From: Clostridium ihumii AP5
GTDB taxonomy: Bacteria; Bacillota; Clostridia; Clostridiales; Clostridiaceae
Assembly (NCBI RefSeq): GCF_000612845.1
Contig: NZ_CCAT010000065.1
Span: 62,001-126,000, forward strand
Length of the DNA stretch: 64,000 nucleotides
Direction: 5' to 3'
Shown here: positions 8,333 to 17,292 of the stretch, one piece after another
Layout of the letters: each line of letters starts with the position of its first letter
Position numbering within the stretch: the stretch's first letter is position 1
Notes under the pieces: generated by a model
The model's input: only the letters and a program-made list of their open reading frames with translations
The model's database searches: none
What the model was told of the DNA's origin: nothing
Program-made: the position numbers and the translations under genes

Positions 8333-8875
8333 ATGATAAATAATATTTATTCTAATTACAATTTTAATTATAGTTTTAAATTTAGTTTTTCCAATAATAT
8401 CGTATATAAAAGTAGTAATACTATAAACCCTTATAAAACTGAGAATAGAATTAATTTTTCAAATGATGTTCAACCTAAAAATTATCAAGACGAAATCACA
8501 TACTTATATGAAAAGAATCTATTAAATGATTGTATTGATTCTAATGATAAATTTAATATAAAGAAAATAGCTAACAAATGTGGATTAAACTTTGAGGATT
8601 GTAGTACTGATGATTTAGATAGTTTTATTTCTGGATTAGTTTCTAATAAATTATGTACCTTTGATGAATCTCTTCCACTTCGTACATCTGTATCAAACAT
8701 TATAACATATCATAAATATAGTCAAAATGAAATGTGTAGTCCTAATAGAGATGTTATGAATGTAATTAATATTAATCTTAAATCTTTTTTAAAGTCTCAA
8801 ATAAGTAACTTTGTTTTATGGGGATGTTCTGACCTTGTTAAAGAATATGAAGATATGCTTAAAATGATTTCTTAA
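8333..8875 (+). CDS. Unrecognised Asn/Ser-rich soluble protein
   Basis: This 180-residue protein has no membrane segment. The first ~50 residues are rich in Asn, Ser, Tyr and Phe. The rest is charged and probably helical, with a DDLDSFISGLVSNKL helix and a C-terminal LVKEYEDMLKMIS helix. A GGGAGG site lies about 11 nt before the ATG at 8333. It follows the 74-residue membrane protein on the same strand, and fragments of both genes occur together in the decayed copy at 5991-6306, so the two are an inherited unit. I recognise no family. Confidence 0.6.
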   Translation: MINNIYSNYNFNYSFKFSFSNNIVYKSSNTINPYKTENRINFSNDVQPKNYQDEITYLYEKNLLNDCIDSNDKFNIKKIANKCGLNFEDCSTDDLDSFISGLVSNKLCTFDESLPLRTSVSNIITYHKYSQNEMCSPNRDVMNVININLKSFLKSQISNFVLWGCSDLVKEYEDMLKMIS

Positions 8876-8942
8876 TCTTAAAACTTATATAAATACTTTA
8901 TATGAATTTGTTAAGTTTATTACTCCACATTATATTAAATAA

Positions 8943-8968
8943 AAAGCTGCCTTAATTAAAGCAGCTCT
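8943..8968 (-). terminator. Terminator of the FAD oxidoreductase gene
   Basis: Stem 8945-8950 with 8961-8966 (AGCTGC/GCAGCT), with A-rich flanks, gives TTTTTATT on the minus strand. It may also stop transcription from the plus-strand gene ending at 8875. Confidence 0.7.
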
Positions 8969-8974
8969 TTATTT

Positions 8975-10252
8975 CTATATTAGTTTTTGATTAAATATAT
9001 CATCCAAATTAACTTTTTTTACTCTATTATAAATTTCTTCACTATCAATTGAATAAAGTCCTGTTTCTTCCATTCGTTTAAAATATTCTGCACCTGCAAA
9101 TGTGTATCTATTTCTTCTACCTTCTTTAGTTTTAACTTTTTCATTTGCATAGGCAATTAAATCCCCTATAGCAATAGTTCTTGGAAGTATTAAAAGTGGC
9201 ATTCCAAGATAACTTCTTACAGCATTATGACCTGCAAGACTACCAGTGCATATTGCCTCGGTATGACCTACAAATAGTCCACTCTTCTCTCCACCACAGA
9301 ATAGGTTGGATATTCCATCAACTTTCATATCATCACCACGTGGAGCAACTGATAGATATCTTATGGAGTTTCCTTTTCCACCAGCATACGGATCTACAAA
9401 CTTAGCATCTTCAAGTCCTTTAATTTTTCTTAATTTCTCTAATGGATAGTATGAAGTCATAAGTTTTGCATGTCCTGTATCTAAAAGAATTATATTTTCT
9501 GCAAATTCTTTTAGTGCATATTGCTGACATACTTTTTGTTTTAATTTATCTAAATTTACATCTTCTTTAGGAACTGTTAGCACTACAACTCCAGTTTCAT
9601 CTAGTTGTTTTACAATTTCATAAGATAATGTTTCTTTTGCAAGTTTGCATGAACCACTAAATGCTCCAAATACATCTTCATCTCTTTCACCTTTAATATC
9701 TTCAACACCTGCTCTATAACTTACACTAATCCTTGGACCAAAAGATGGGCATCTTAATATACACATTGAACATCCATTACCATATCTTAAGCAGTTACCC
9801 ATAGGTCCTGTTGAACCAGTTGTTTCAACAAATACATCACCACTTATAAAACTTCCATCACTTATATATACACCTGTTATTTTATCTTCACTTTTTTCTA
9901 CATCTACAACTCTTGTAATTAATCTTACATCTATACCTAAGCTTTTAACATATCTTCTAACATCAGGTTCTATTTTGTTAACATCATAAAGCCAGGCATG
10001 TTTATGACCTGGAAAATCTATATTTTTGTGTCTAGTATTTCTATCTGTTATATTGATTAAATCACCAGCACCTAGTGCTAGTAATTCTTCAGCAGCAGTA
10101 TACCTTCCATTATTTCTCATTATACCGCCAACATTGCCTAGACCTAATAATAAATCAGTTTTTTCAATTAATGTTACATCTGCTCCAGCTTTTTTTGCAG
10201 TTATAGCAGAAGCTACACCAGACCATCCACCACCAATTACGACAACCCTCAC
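8975..10252 (-). CDS. FAD-dependent oxidoreductase, partner of the PyrK-like subunit
   Basis: This 425-residue flavoprotein starts with an FAD-binding Rossmann motif (VVIGGGWSGVAS, residues ~3-14) followed by ADVTLIEK. A Cys cluster, GNGCSMCILRCPSFGP, lies near residue 175, suggesting an iron-sulfur or redox site. A GG-E-SG motif near the C-terminus closes the FAD fold. The start is a GTG (10250-10252) that overlaps the TGA of the upstream gene by 4 nt, so the two are translationally coupled. The partner carries NAD/FAD and 2Fe-2S domains, so the pair probably forms an electron-transfer enzyme. The substrate is unknown. It resembles GidA/FAD-dependent families only in the cofactor fold. Confidence 0.8.
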   Translation of the reverse strand: MRVVVIGGGWSGVASAITAKKAGADVTLIEKTDLLLGLGNVGGIMRNNGRYTAAEELLALGAGDLINITDRNTRHKNIDFPGHKHAWLYDVNKIEPDVRRYVKSLGIDVRLITRVVDVEKSEDKITGVYISDGSFISGDVFVETTGSTGPMGNCLRYGNGCSMCILRCPSFGPRISVSYRAGVEDIKGERDEDVFGAFSGSCKLAKETLSYEIVKQLDETGVVVLTVPKEDVNLDKLKQKVCQQYALKEFAENIILLDTGHAKLMTSYYPLEKLRKIKGLEDAKFVDPYAGGKGNSIRYLSVAPRGDDMKVDGISNLFCGGEKSGLFVGHTEAICTGSLAGHNAVRSYLGMPLLILPRTIAIGDLIAYANEKVKTKEGRRNRYTFAGAEYFKRMEETGLYSIDSEEIYNRVKKVNLDDIFNQKLI

Positions 10253-11244
10253 AGATTTCTCCTCCCTTCCAAAATGTATTTAGGATCAGCTTGTAGTTTA
10301 CAAAGTCTTCTTAATTTGTCATCATTGTTTGTTATAGTACAGCATCCACAAACGCCTTCTCCACAACACATTTTTTCATTATTGCAACAAGAAAATTTTA
10401 TATCTTTATTGTGAGCTTCTACTATTCTCATAACTTGATAATTTAAAATATCTGCAGCATCACAATGAACAATGGCAAAATCATGTTCCATTAATACATG
10501 TTCTAAACTTTTTTTAAACTTTCCGCTTAATAAACCACCATCTATAATAGTTTTACATTCTATTACTTCATCTGCATATTTATCTAATTCCTCTTTTATA
10601 AATATATTTTCAAAAGGAGCCTTATCTATCATAACTATAAGTTTATTATTATTGTGTTTTAATTTCTCCATAACTGGTAATAATGGTGCCTGACCAATTC
10701 CACGAGCTATAAGTAAACATATTTTATTTTTACACTCCATAATTGGATTAAGTCCCAATATTCCATTCCAAAAAGGACCTTTTACTAAAAGTGATTCATT
10801 TTCATTTATTTTGCCTAACTCTTTTGTTTTCAGTCCTTTTATTTCTATTGCAAAAGTTAATGTATCATTTATAGGGTCATTTTCCATAACAGATACTGGT
10901 GTGTTATAAGTGCTCTCAGTATCTTCCTTTCTTAAGAAAACAAAACTTCCAGGATTAACAAGTTCACTAACTAATTTTTCACTAGCAGATATTTTTAAAA
11001 TTAATAATTTATCATCTATTATTTTCTTTGATACAACGTTACACTTTTGATATTTTCTGCCTGGTTTGCTTTCAAAATTATTTGTAACAAATTCATGGTA
11101 TATACAAACCCCATTCCAATTGCAACAGTCACAAAAATCCTTACCATCCAAATGTGAACAAAGAATACAATTTCCTGATTCAGCTAAATGGCAAGGACAA
11201 AATTCACTACCGCAGTCTATGCAAGTATAAGGTTCATAACTCAT
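10249..11244 (-). CDS. PyrK/sulfide dehydrogenase-like FAD/NAD-binding iron-sulfur protein
   Basis: This 331-residue protein has three parts. The N-terminal ~50 residues hold about ten Cys in C-x2-C-type spacing (CIDCGSEFCPC, CILC, CDCC), suggesting one or two metal clusters. A ferredoxin-reductase-like FAD and NAD domain follows (about 65-280, with LLIARGIGQAPLLPVMEKL). The C-terminus has the PyrK-type 2Fe-2S motif CCGEGVCGCC. It should move electrons between NAD(P)H and the FAD oxidoreductase encoded directly downstream with a 4-nt overlap. AGGAGGT precedes the ATG at 11244. This is not the pyr operon: no pyrD or other pyrimidine gene is near. Confidence 0.8.
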   Translation of the reverse strand: MSYEPYTCIDCGSEFCPCHLAESGNCILCSHLDGKDFCDCCNWNGVCIYHEFVTNNFESKPGRKYQKCNVVSKKIIDDKLLILKISASEKLVSELVNPGSFVFLRKEDTESTYNTPVSVMENDPINDTLTFAIEIKGLKTKELGKINENESLLVKGPFWNGILGLNPIMECKNKICLLIARGIGQAPLLPVMEKLKHNNNKLIVMIDKAPFENIFIKEELDKYADEVIECKTIIDGGLLSGKFKKSLEHVLMEHDFAIVHCDAADILNYQVMRIVEAHNKDIKFSCCNNEKMCCGEGVCGCCTITNNDDKLRRLCKLQADPKYILEGRRNL

Positions 11245-11483
11245 ACGGTAAACCTCCTGTAATACTCTACTATTAGAATATTTACAATAGAAGTATTTTG
11301 TTACATTTTATACCTTAAATAATAATTTATATTTTCTATCTTCAAATTAACAAACTTTTAAGAGATTTTTCTATAAGTGTTATACTAATTTACTATGATA
11401 ATTTACTTTAATAAAAGAATATACAATAATTTAAATTTGATAAAATCACATAATAAATTATAATTTAATTAGGGGTGATAATT

Positions 11484-11999
11484 ATGAAAATTAAAAAATC
11501 TATTATTTGTAATGAAGCTATTTTTTCTGATAATGAAAAATATAGGTATAAGTTAACTAAAATTTGGGATGAACATAAAAAGAAAGCTATAATTATAATG
11601 GTAAATCCAAGTAAGGCTAGTGAATTAAAGAGTGATAGAACTGTGACTAACGTAACTAATTTCTTAGTAGACCATGACTATGGTGGATTAATTATTTTAA
11701 ATCTTTTCGCATACATGTCTTCTTATACCACTGAGCTTTCAAAACGTGAAAATCAGTATGAATTGAAAAATATAGATTATATAATCGGATCATTAAAAGA
11801 ATGTAATACAGTTATAATTGCTTGGGGAAGCGATAATAAAAAATATATTACTGAAAAAAGAAAATTAGAAAAAATTCTCGTTCAATATAATGAGATAAAT
11901 TTAAAATGCTTTAAAGATGATCACGGCAAAAAAAATAGACATCCTCGTGATTTAACTGATAAATGGGTTTTAGATGACTATACTTTTAATTTTATTTAA
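11484..11999 (+). CDS. DUF1643 family protein
   Basis: This 171-residue protein has the DUF1643 hallmarks: an early IIIMVNPSKAS segment, then DRTVTNVTNF, LNLFAY and IAWGS, and a C-terminal HPRDL. The family is common in bacteria and phages, but its function is not known to me. The start is the ATG at 11484 because AGGGGTG lies just upstream; a GTG at 11475 falls inside that site. It is a lone plus-strand gene between two minus-strand units and ends at a bidirectional terminator. Confidence 0.8.
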   Translation: MKIKKSIICNEAIFSDNEKYRYKLTKIWDEHKKKAIIIMVNPSKASELKSDRTVTNVTNFLVDHDYGGLIILNLFAYMSSYTTELSKRENQYELKNIDYIIGSLKECNTVIIAWGSDNKKYITEKRKLEKILVQYNEINLKCFKDDHGKKNRHPRDLTDKWVLDDYTFNFI

Positions 12000-12017
12000 T
12001 AAAGACAAATTAAACAA

Positions 12018-12054
12018 AATCCAATGTCATTTTATAAACTAATGACATTGGATT
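12018..12054. terminator. Bidirectional terminator between converging genes
   Basis: A perfect 14-bp stem (12018-12031 with 12041-12054) lies between the DUF1643 gene and the converging carboxypeptidase gene. Confidence 0.85.
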
Positions 12055-12063
12055 AAATTCTGT

Positions 12064-13176
12064 CTATTTCTTAAATATTTTATCTTTTATTACTTTAAAT
12101 AATGGGTTTTTGTTTACTTCATTTTCTGATAATAGTTCCTCATATAGTATTTTTCCTTTTTCATCACTTATTTTTACACTACCTATTTTTTTGTTTTTTT
12201 CTACAGGCGCTTTTAAATTTGTTGGTGCATCAACTTCTATGTTTAGTTTTTCATTTTCTTTTACAGGTAGTACTATGTCTTTTTGACATACTAGCTTTAA
12301 CTCTTCTTTTCCATTTTCCACTTGAAGATTTTTTAATGTTTCTCCTTGTGATATTACTTTTTTATAGTCATAATTTTTTTCTACATATTCATATATTTTG
12401 CGTGTTTCTTCCCATCTTGGTGTACAGTTTAATGTGACTATTATTATGTCTCCCTCTCCCATATTAACTGAAGATACTAAACATTTTCCTGCTCCACCTG
12501 TATATCCTGTTTTTACACCATTAGCATTAGGCATTTGATATAAAAGTTTATTTATATTTTGATAGTCTCTTGTAAAACCATATTTATCTTTTGAAATTGT
12601 TTTTGATGAAACTATTTCATGAAATTTAGGATTTTCTTTAGCCTTTTTTGTGGCTAATGCTAAATCATATGCTGTGGAATAATGATTTTGACTATCTAGT
12701 CCATGAGGTGATTCAAAATGTGAATCTAAAATTCCAATGGTTAATGCATATTCATTCATCAATTTGCAAAATCCCTCTACAGAACCACCAATTCCTTCTG
12801 CTATTGCTATGGCTGCATCATTCCCTGATTTAAACATAAGTCCATATAAGAGTTCATGTAGCTTAATTTTCTCTCCAGCCTTATATCCTACAGTAGAACC
12901 TCTAACCGATGCTGAATTTTTAGATATTGTAAATTCATCATCTAAATTACCACAATTTAATGCAACTAATGCAGTTACTATTTTTGTTGTGCTGGCCATA
13001 GGTACAATAGAATACCCATTTTGTTCAAATAGCACTCTACCACTTATACTATCTATCGCAATTGCACTTACTGCATCTACCCTTAAATCTTTAGCATAAG
13101 CAACTTTTGTAAAATTTATGGACATCATCATTGATATCATAAAAATAGATATAATTCTTATGTATTTTTTCTTCAT
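12064..13176 (-). CDS. D-alanyl-D-alanine carboxypeptidase (PBP5 family)
   Basis: This 370-residue protein has a signal peptide (cleavage near AYA-K28) and the three penicillin-binding motifs in order: S62-T-T-K65, SGN (in SGNDAAIA) and KTG (in VKTGYTGGAG). It trims the terminal D-Ala from peptidoglycan stem peptides outside the membrane. A C-terminal beta-rich PBP5-type domain follows. GAGGTG precedes the ATG at 13176. It diverges from ytfI/ytfJ, which are sporulation-linked. A second paralogue (16096-17292) lies 3 kb away in the dacF position, so this copy may have a separate vegetative or spore-cortex role. Confidence 0.9.
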   Translation of the reverse strand: MKKKYIRIISIFMISMMMSINFTKVAYAKDLRVDAVSAIAIDSISGRVLFEQNGYSIVPMASTTKIVTALVALNCGNLDDEFTISKNSASVRGSTVGYKAGEKIKLHELLYGLMFKSGNDAAIAIAEGIGGSVEGFCKLMNEYALTIGILDSHFESPHGLDSQNHYSTAYDLALATKKAKENPKFHEIVSSKTISKDKYGFTRDYQNINKLLYQMPNANGVKTGYTGGAGKCLVSSVNMGEGDIIIVTLNCTPRWEETRKIYEYVEKNYDYKKVISQGETLKNLQVENGKEELKLVCQKDIVLPVKENEKLNIEVDAPTNLKAPVEKNKKIGSVKISDEKGKILYEELLSENEVNKNPLFKVIKDKIFKK

Positions 13177-13316
13177 TTAAATTCACCTCTAAATACTTTT
13201 TTATAATTGATTATTCTTCTTCAAAATGACAATAATTATTTTATAAAGATAAAAAATTTATGAATATTTTACTTTAATATGGTTAGTCTTATTACTAATA
13301 AGATTGGAGGAGTATA

Positions 13317-13898
13317 ATGAAAATTTTTTTATTAATCTTACTAGTTACCATACTGATATTATTTTGTCCTATTCCTCTAAAAATAAAACTAAATTATATA
13401 AATAAAAAATTAGAAATTTACATATATAAAAAGAAGTTGAATTTAGATAAATTAAATCAAAAGAAAGAATTAAATAAAGAAAAACTTGAACATAAATCTA
13501 CATCTAAAGATGAAAAAGTGAGTAAAAAACTTTTTTCTAATATAGATGTTAAATCATTTATTAAAAATCTTATAAATAACAGATTTAAAATAAACCTTAG
13601 ATTTAATTGCAATTTAAATTACTCTTTTCCCGATGCTGCATTTACCGCTATTGCATTTGGTTATAGTCATCAACTTTTTGTTTTAATTTATGGTCTTTTA
13701 AAATTATTTTTTAATGTTAATGATTTTAAATATGATGTAAATTACGAGTTTAATAAAAATTACATTAATGTGGAAATAGAGGGTATATTTTTTATAAGTT
13801 TTGCAAAGATTATCTATATATGTTATTTAGCAATAAAAAGCACTAAAACTGATAAAAAACAAGTAACAAATTTACATACCGTTAAGGAGGATATTTAA
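13317..13898 (+). CDS. ytfI: DUF2953 family protein (YtfI-like)
   Basis: This 193-residue protein has an N-terminal membrane segment (about 1-17), a Lys-rich linker, and a conserved region containing LNYSFPDAAFTAIAFGYSHQ followed by a hydrophobic stretch, as in DUF2953 proteins. It is immediately upstream of the YtfJ gene with a 1-nt gap, the same order as Bacillus ytfI-ytfJ. GGAGGAG precedes the ATG. Its role is not known, but the pairing suggests a sporulation or germination function. Confidence 0.8.
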   Translation: MKIFLLILLVTILILFCPIPLKIKLNYINKKLEIYIYKKKLNLDKLNQKKELNKEKLEHKSTSKDEKVSKKLFSNIDVKSFIKNLINNRFKINLRFNCNLNYSFPDAAFTAIAFGYSHQLFVLIYGLLKLFFNVNDFKYDVNYEFNKNYINVEIEGIFFISFAKIIYICYLAIKSTKTDKKQVTNLHTVKEDI

Positions 13899-13899
13899 A

Positions 13900-14376
13900 A
13901 TGAATGGACATCCAATAGAAAATTTAATGAGAAGTACTATGGAAAATATTAAAGATATGGTTGATGTAAACACTATAATAGGCGACCCTGTAACTTCATA
14001 TGATGGAACAGTTATAATCCCTGTTTCTAAAGTATCTTTTGGTTTTGGTTCTGGGGGTTCTGAGTTTGAATCTAAAAATTCAAAAGATTCTTTAACTCAT
14101 CCTTTTGGAGGGGGTTCTGGTGCTGGTATAAGTATAAAACCAGTAAGTTTTTTAATTGTTAAAGGTGAATCTGTTAGATTATTGTCTGTTGAACACACAG
14201 ATAACTATGACAAACTTATCGAAAGTGTACCACAATTTTTTGATATGATAAAAGATTTCTTTAATAAAGATGAAAAAGAATCTAAGCCTTCTTCTCACTC
14301 TCATGAAAGTGAATGTTGTTGTGCCGACAAAATAGAACCTGAGTATAAAAGTACAGAAGAGGATTTAGATATTTAA
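13900..14376 (+). CDS. ytfJ: Sporulation/germination protein YtfJ (GerW family)
   Basis: This 158-residue protein matches the GerW/YtfJ family. It begins MNGHPIENLMRSTMENIK and continues with VNTIIGDPVTSYDGT and a glycine-rich FGFGSGG...FGGGSGAG segment. In Bacillus, YtfJ/GerW is needed for normal spore germination. AAGGAGG precedes the ATG at 13900. Unusually, the C-terminal tail carries His-Ser-His and three consecutive Cys (C139-C141), which could bind a metal or oxidise. A terminator follows, so ytfI-ytfJ is a two-gene operon. Confidence 0.92.
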   Translation: MNGHPIENLMRSTMENIKDMVDVNTIIGDPVTSYDGTVIIPVSKVSFGFGSGGSEFESKNSKDSLTHPFGGGSGAGISIKPVSFLIVKGESVRLLSVEHTDNYDKLIESVPQFFDMIKDFFNKDEKESKPSSHSHESECCCADKIEPEYKSTEEDLDI

Positions 14377-14413
14377 TTTATAAATCTACTTTCTTATAAT
14401 TTTATTAAAACTT

Positions 14414-14444
14414 AAGGGAAGTCATGTGACTTCCCTTATTTTAT
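14414..14444 (+). terminator. Terminator of ytfI-ytfJ
   Basis: A 10-bp stem (14414-14423 with 14428-14437) is followed by ATTTTATAT on the plus strand. Confidence 0.85.
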
Positions 14445-14516
14445 ATATAATATTCAACTAAATTACTCTAAAAATTTAATAAATAACTTCATTTTCATTC
14501 TGTATTCATGTATAAA

Positions 14517-15137
14517 CTAATTAGTAATATTATTCTCTACTTCTTTCTCAATATTTTCATTTGGAGCATCTTCTTCTATATTAAAACTTTCTAAGTCAGG
14601 TAATTCTTCAATATTTCCAAAATCAAAATATTTTAAGAATACATCAGTTGTTGAATAAAGATTTGGTCTACCTACTACTTCTTTTTTTCCACTTTCTTTT
14701 ATTAAGTTCTTATCTAAAAGTGTGTAGATTGCTCTATCACTCTTAACACCTCTTATTTCCTCTATTTCAACTCTCGTTATAGGTTGTCTATATGCTATTA
14801 TAGCTAGTGTTTCTAATGCAGCCTGTGATAATGACTGTCTTACATTAGTTTTTAATAGTTTTTCCATGTATTTTGAATTTCTTGGCTTAGTAACAAATTG
14901 ATATTCCTTATTATTCTTTATTATCTTAAGTCCTCTGCTTTCATCTTCTTTGTAAAGCTTTATCATATCTTTCATTATGCTTTCAGTGAAATCAATAGAA
15001 CATTCTATTATTGATGCTATTGTGTTTATACTCACAGGATCTCCCGTTACATATAATAATGATTCAATGATTGAATAATATATTTTTTTTCGTGAAACTT
15101 CTTCTATTTCTATTTGTTCTCTATACTCATTACTCAT
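14517..15137 (-). CDS. scpB: Segregation and condensation protein B
   Basis: This 206-residue protein is the ScpB subunit of the SMC-ScpAB condensin. It has tandem winged-helix domains: SIIESLLYVTGDPVS near the start and QAALETLAIIAYRQPITR...IRGV, the family signature, near residue 110. The acidic C-terminal tail is typical. Its start overlaps the scpA stop by 8 nt, so the two are coupled. ScpB binds ScpA in the cytoplasm and helps SMC organise and segregate the chromosome. Confidence 0.95.
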   Translation of the reverse strand: MSNEYREQIEIEEVSRKKIYYSIIESLLYVTGDPVSINTIASIIECSIDFTESIMKDMIKLYKEDESRGLKIIKNNKEYQFVTKPRNSKYMEKLLKTNVRQSLSQAALETLAIIAYRQPITRVEIEEIRGVKSDRAIYTLLDKNLIKESGKKEVVGRPNLYSTTDVFLKYFDFGNIEELPDLESFNIEEDAPNENIEKEVENNITN

Positions 15138-15900
15138 TATCTAAATCTTCCCCTTCAGTTTCATCTATTTTTTCTATGTATATATCCGAAAAACTTTTTT
15201 CTTGAGTAACCTTTACAGTTTTTATTTTTATTAATTCTAAAAGTGCTAAAAATGTAACTATTACCTCTCCCTTAGAATTATATTTCTTTATAAGTTTAGT
15301 AAAATGAATTTTAGGATAACTTCTCATTAATGTGGTAAGCTCTGTCATTTTATCTTCTATCTTAAAAGTTTCTATTTTTATTTTATCTTCAAAGAAAGTT
15401 TCACTTTCATTCATCTTATTTAAAAAATTATTTAATAGCTCATTATATAAATTATATAAATCTAGCATTGTTACATTTTTTAAAATGTCTTTAATATTTT
15501 CTTTTTTAGGAGTTCTTTCTTCTATAATTTCTGGTTTTTTACTAAAAACAGCACCTGTTTCTAACTGACGTTCACCTAAAAATGAAGCTACAAGTTTATA
15601 TTTTTTATATTGAATTAATTTTTCAATAAGTTCTTTTGCTGCATCTTCTTCATTTGGTTCTTCTACCTTAGGTTTAGGTAATAATAGTTTTGACTTAATT
15701 TCTATTAATGTTGCAGCTATAACTATAAATTCTGATGTTATATCAAGATCCATCTCTTTCATTTCTTTTAAATAATCTAAATATTTATTTGTAATTTCTA
15801 ATATCTTTATATCATAAATGCTCATCTCATTTTTCTTTATTAAATGAAGTAATAAATCAAAAGGACCTTCAAAATTTGTTATTTTTATATTTAATGACAT
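15130..15900 (-). CDS. scpA: Segregation and condensation protein A
   Basis: This 256-residue protein is the kleisin ScpA. The N-terminal region has the family signature FEGPFDLLLHLIKKNEM, and a LIEIKSKLLLPKP segment follows. The C-terminal winged helix (VIVTFLALLELIK) contacts SMC. It forms the condensin complex with ScpB, encoded downstream with an 8-nt overlap. GAGGGAG precedes the ATG at 15900. No smc gene is in the window. Confidence 0.95.
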   Translation of the reverse strand: MSLNIKITNFEGPFDLLLHLIKKNEMSIYDIKILEITNKYLDYLKEMKEMDLDITSEFIVIAATLIEIKSKLLLPKPKVEEPNEEDAAKELIEKLIQYKKYKLVASFLGERQLETGAVFSKKPEIIEERTPKKENIKDILKNVTMLDLYNLYNELLNNFLNKMNESETFFEDKIKIETFKIEDKMTELTTLMRSYPKIHFTKLIKKYNSKGEVIVTFLALLELIKIKTVKVTQEKSFSDIYIEKIDETEGEDLDNE

Positions 15901-16053
15901 AACAAGCTCCCTCTAGTTTTGGTAATTCAAAATTAATTTTAATTCTAGCATGTACACATTTTTTACATACATTTTATTATATCATAGTAAAGTCCTTTAG
16001 TGAACTGTAGGGTTTAACTCAAAAGTTATATTTTTATTATATTTATTTATAAT

Positions 16054-16093
16054 GAAAAACTACCTTGGAAAATATTTTTCAAGGTAGTTTTTT
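16054..16093 (-). terminator. Terminator of dacF
   Basis: A stem of about 11 bp around an AT-rich loop (CTACCTTG/CAAGGTAG core) lies directly after the dacF stop, with A residues at 16055-16059 giving a T-run on the minus strand. Confidence 0.85.
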
Positions 16094-16095
16094 GT

Positions 16096-17292
16096 TTATT
16101 CAAATATATTGCTTATGTTATCTTTTAAATTTCTAAAGAAGTGAGATTGTTTTATTTCTCTATCTGTGTATAGTTGAACTTTACCAATTAGTGTATCTCC
16201 TAAATAGTATTCACATTCTCCTACTACATCGCCTTCTTTATAATGTTTTTTGTCCATATCTAACACTATTTTTTTGCTTATTTCATTTTGTGAATTTTTT
16301 TCTACAGTTAAGTTAAATTCTTCAACAGATTTTGCTATAAAGAATTTATCACCTTTTTTATTTAAAGGAATTGTTTCTACTTCTTCATCTTTTCCTACTA
16401 TTTTTTTGCTTTCAAATCTTGCAAATCCATAATTCATTAATTTACTTGCTTCTGCATTTCTTATTTTATAGGTAGGTGATCCCATAACTACTGCAAGCAT
16501 TCTTACATCATTTCTCTTTGCAGTTGCTGATATACAGTATTTTGCTTCCTCTGTGTATCCTGTTTTTAGACCATCACAGCCTTCATAAAATCTTACAAGT
16601 TTATTATGATTTACAAGTTCAATTGGTGTTTTACGTCCTTCACTTATAGTTTCCATATATATTGAAGAATATTTTAGAATGTTAGGATGTTTTAAAAGTT
16701 CTAGGGACATTGTAGCAATATCTCTTGCTGTACTTAAATGTCCTTCTATTGGAAGACCAGTACAATTTTTAAAGGTTGTATTTTTCATTCCAAGTTCCTG
16801 TGCTCTTTTATTCATCATTTCCACAAAAGCTTCTTCAGTTCCACCAAGATGTTCGGCCATAGCGACTGCTGCATCATTTCCAGATGCTACTGCTATTCCT
16901 TTTAAAATGTCCTCTACACTTCTAACTTCGCCTTCATCTAGTATCATACTGCTTCCGCCCATACTTTTAACTTTTGCACTACAAACAATTTTATCATCTA
17001 ATTTTAAATCTCCATTATCTATAGCTTCCATAGTGAGTAACATTGTCATTACTTTTGTTACAGATGCTGGAGCAAATTTTTCATCAGGATTTTTTTCATA
17101 TATTACTTTTCCTGTAGATGGTTCTATAAGTAGTGCTGATCTTGCATCAACTTCCATTGGTTGTGATGTAGTTGCTTCTTGTTTCTTTTGTTCTTTTCCA
17201 TCTTCTAATGCACTGACGCTAACTGGAATTGTTATTTGAAATAATAGCAATAAGCTTAAAAGTAAACTTATAATCTTTCCTCTTTGCTTCAT
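16096..17292 (-). CDS. dacF: D-alanyl-D-alanine carboxypeptidase DacF-like
   Basis: This 398-residue protein has a signal peptide (about residues 1-28) and the serine peptidase motifs S77-V-T-K80, SGN (SGNDAAVAMAE) and KTG (KTGYTEEA), then a C-terminal PBP5-type domain. It removes terminal D-Ala from peptidoglycan pentapeptides. Its place downstream of deoB-punA-pdp matches Bacillus dacF, which follows drm-pupG, so I use that name. GGAGGAG precedes the ATG. In Bacillus, dacF leads into spoIIA; here it is followed instead by scpA/scpB. Confidence 0.9.
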   Translation of the reverse strand: MKQRGKIISLLLSLLLLFQITIPVSVSALEDGKEQKKQEATTSQPMEVDARSALLIEPSTGKVIYEKNPDEKFAPASVTKVMTMLLTMEAIDNGDLKLDDKIVCSAKVKSMGGSSMILDEGEVRSVEDILKGIAVASGNDAAVAMAEHLGGTEEAFVEMMNKRAQELGMKNTTFKNCTGLPIEGHLSTARDIATMSLELLKHPNILKYSSIYMETISEGRKTPIELVNHNKLVRFYEGCDGLKTGYTEEAKYCISATAKRNDVRMLAVVMGSPTYKIRNAEASKLMNYGFARFESKKIVGKDEEVETIPLNKKGDKFFIAKSVEEFNLTVEKNSQNEISKKIVLDMDKKHYKEGDVVGECEYYLGDTLIGKVQLYTDREIKQSHFFRNLKDNISNIFE

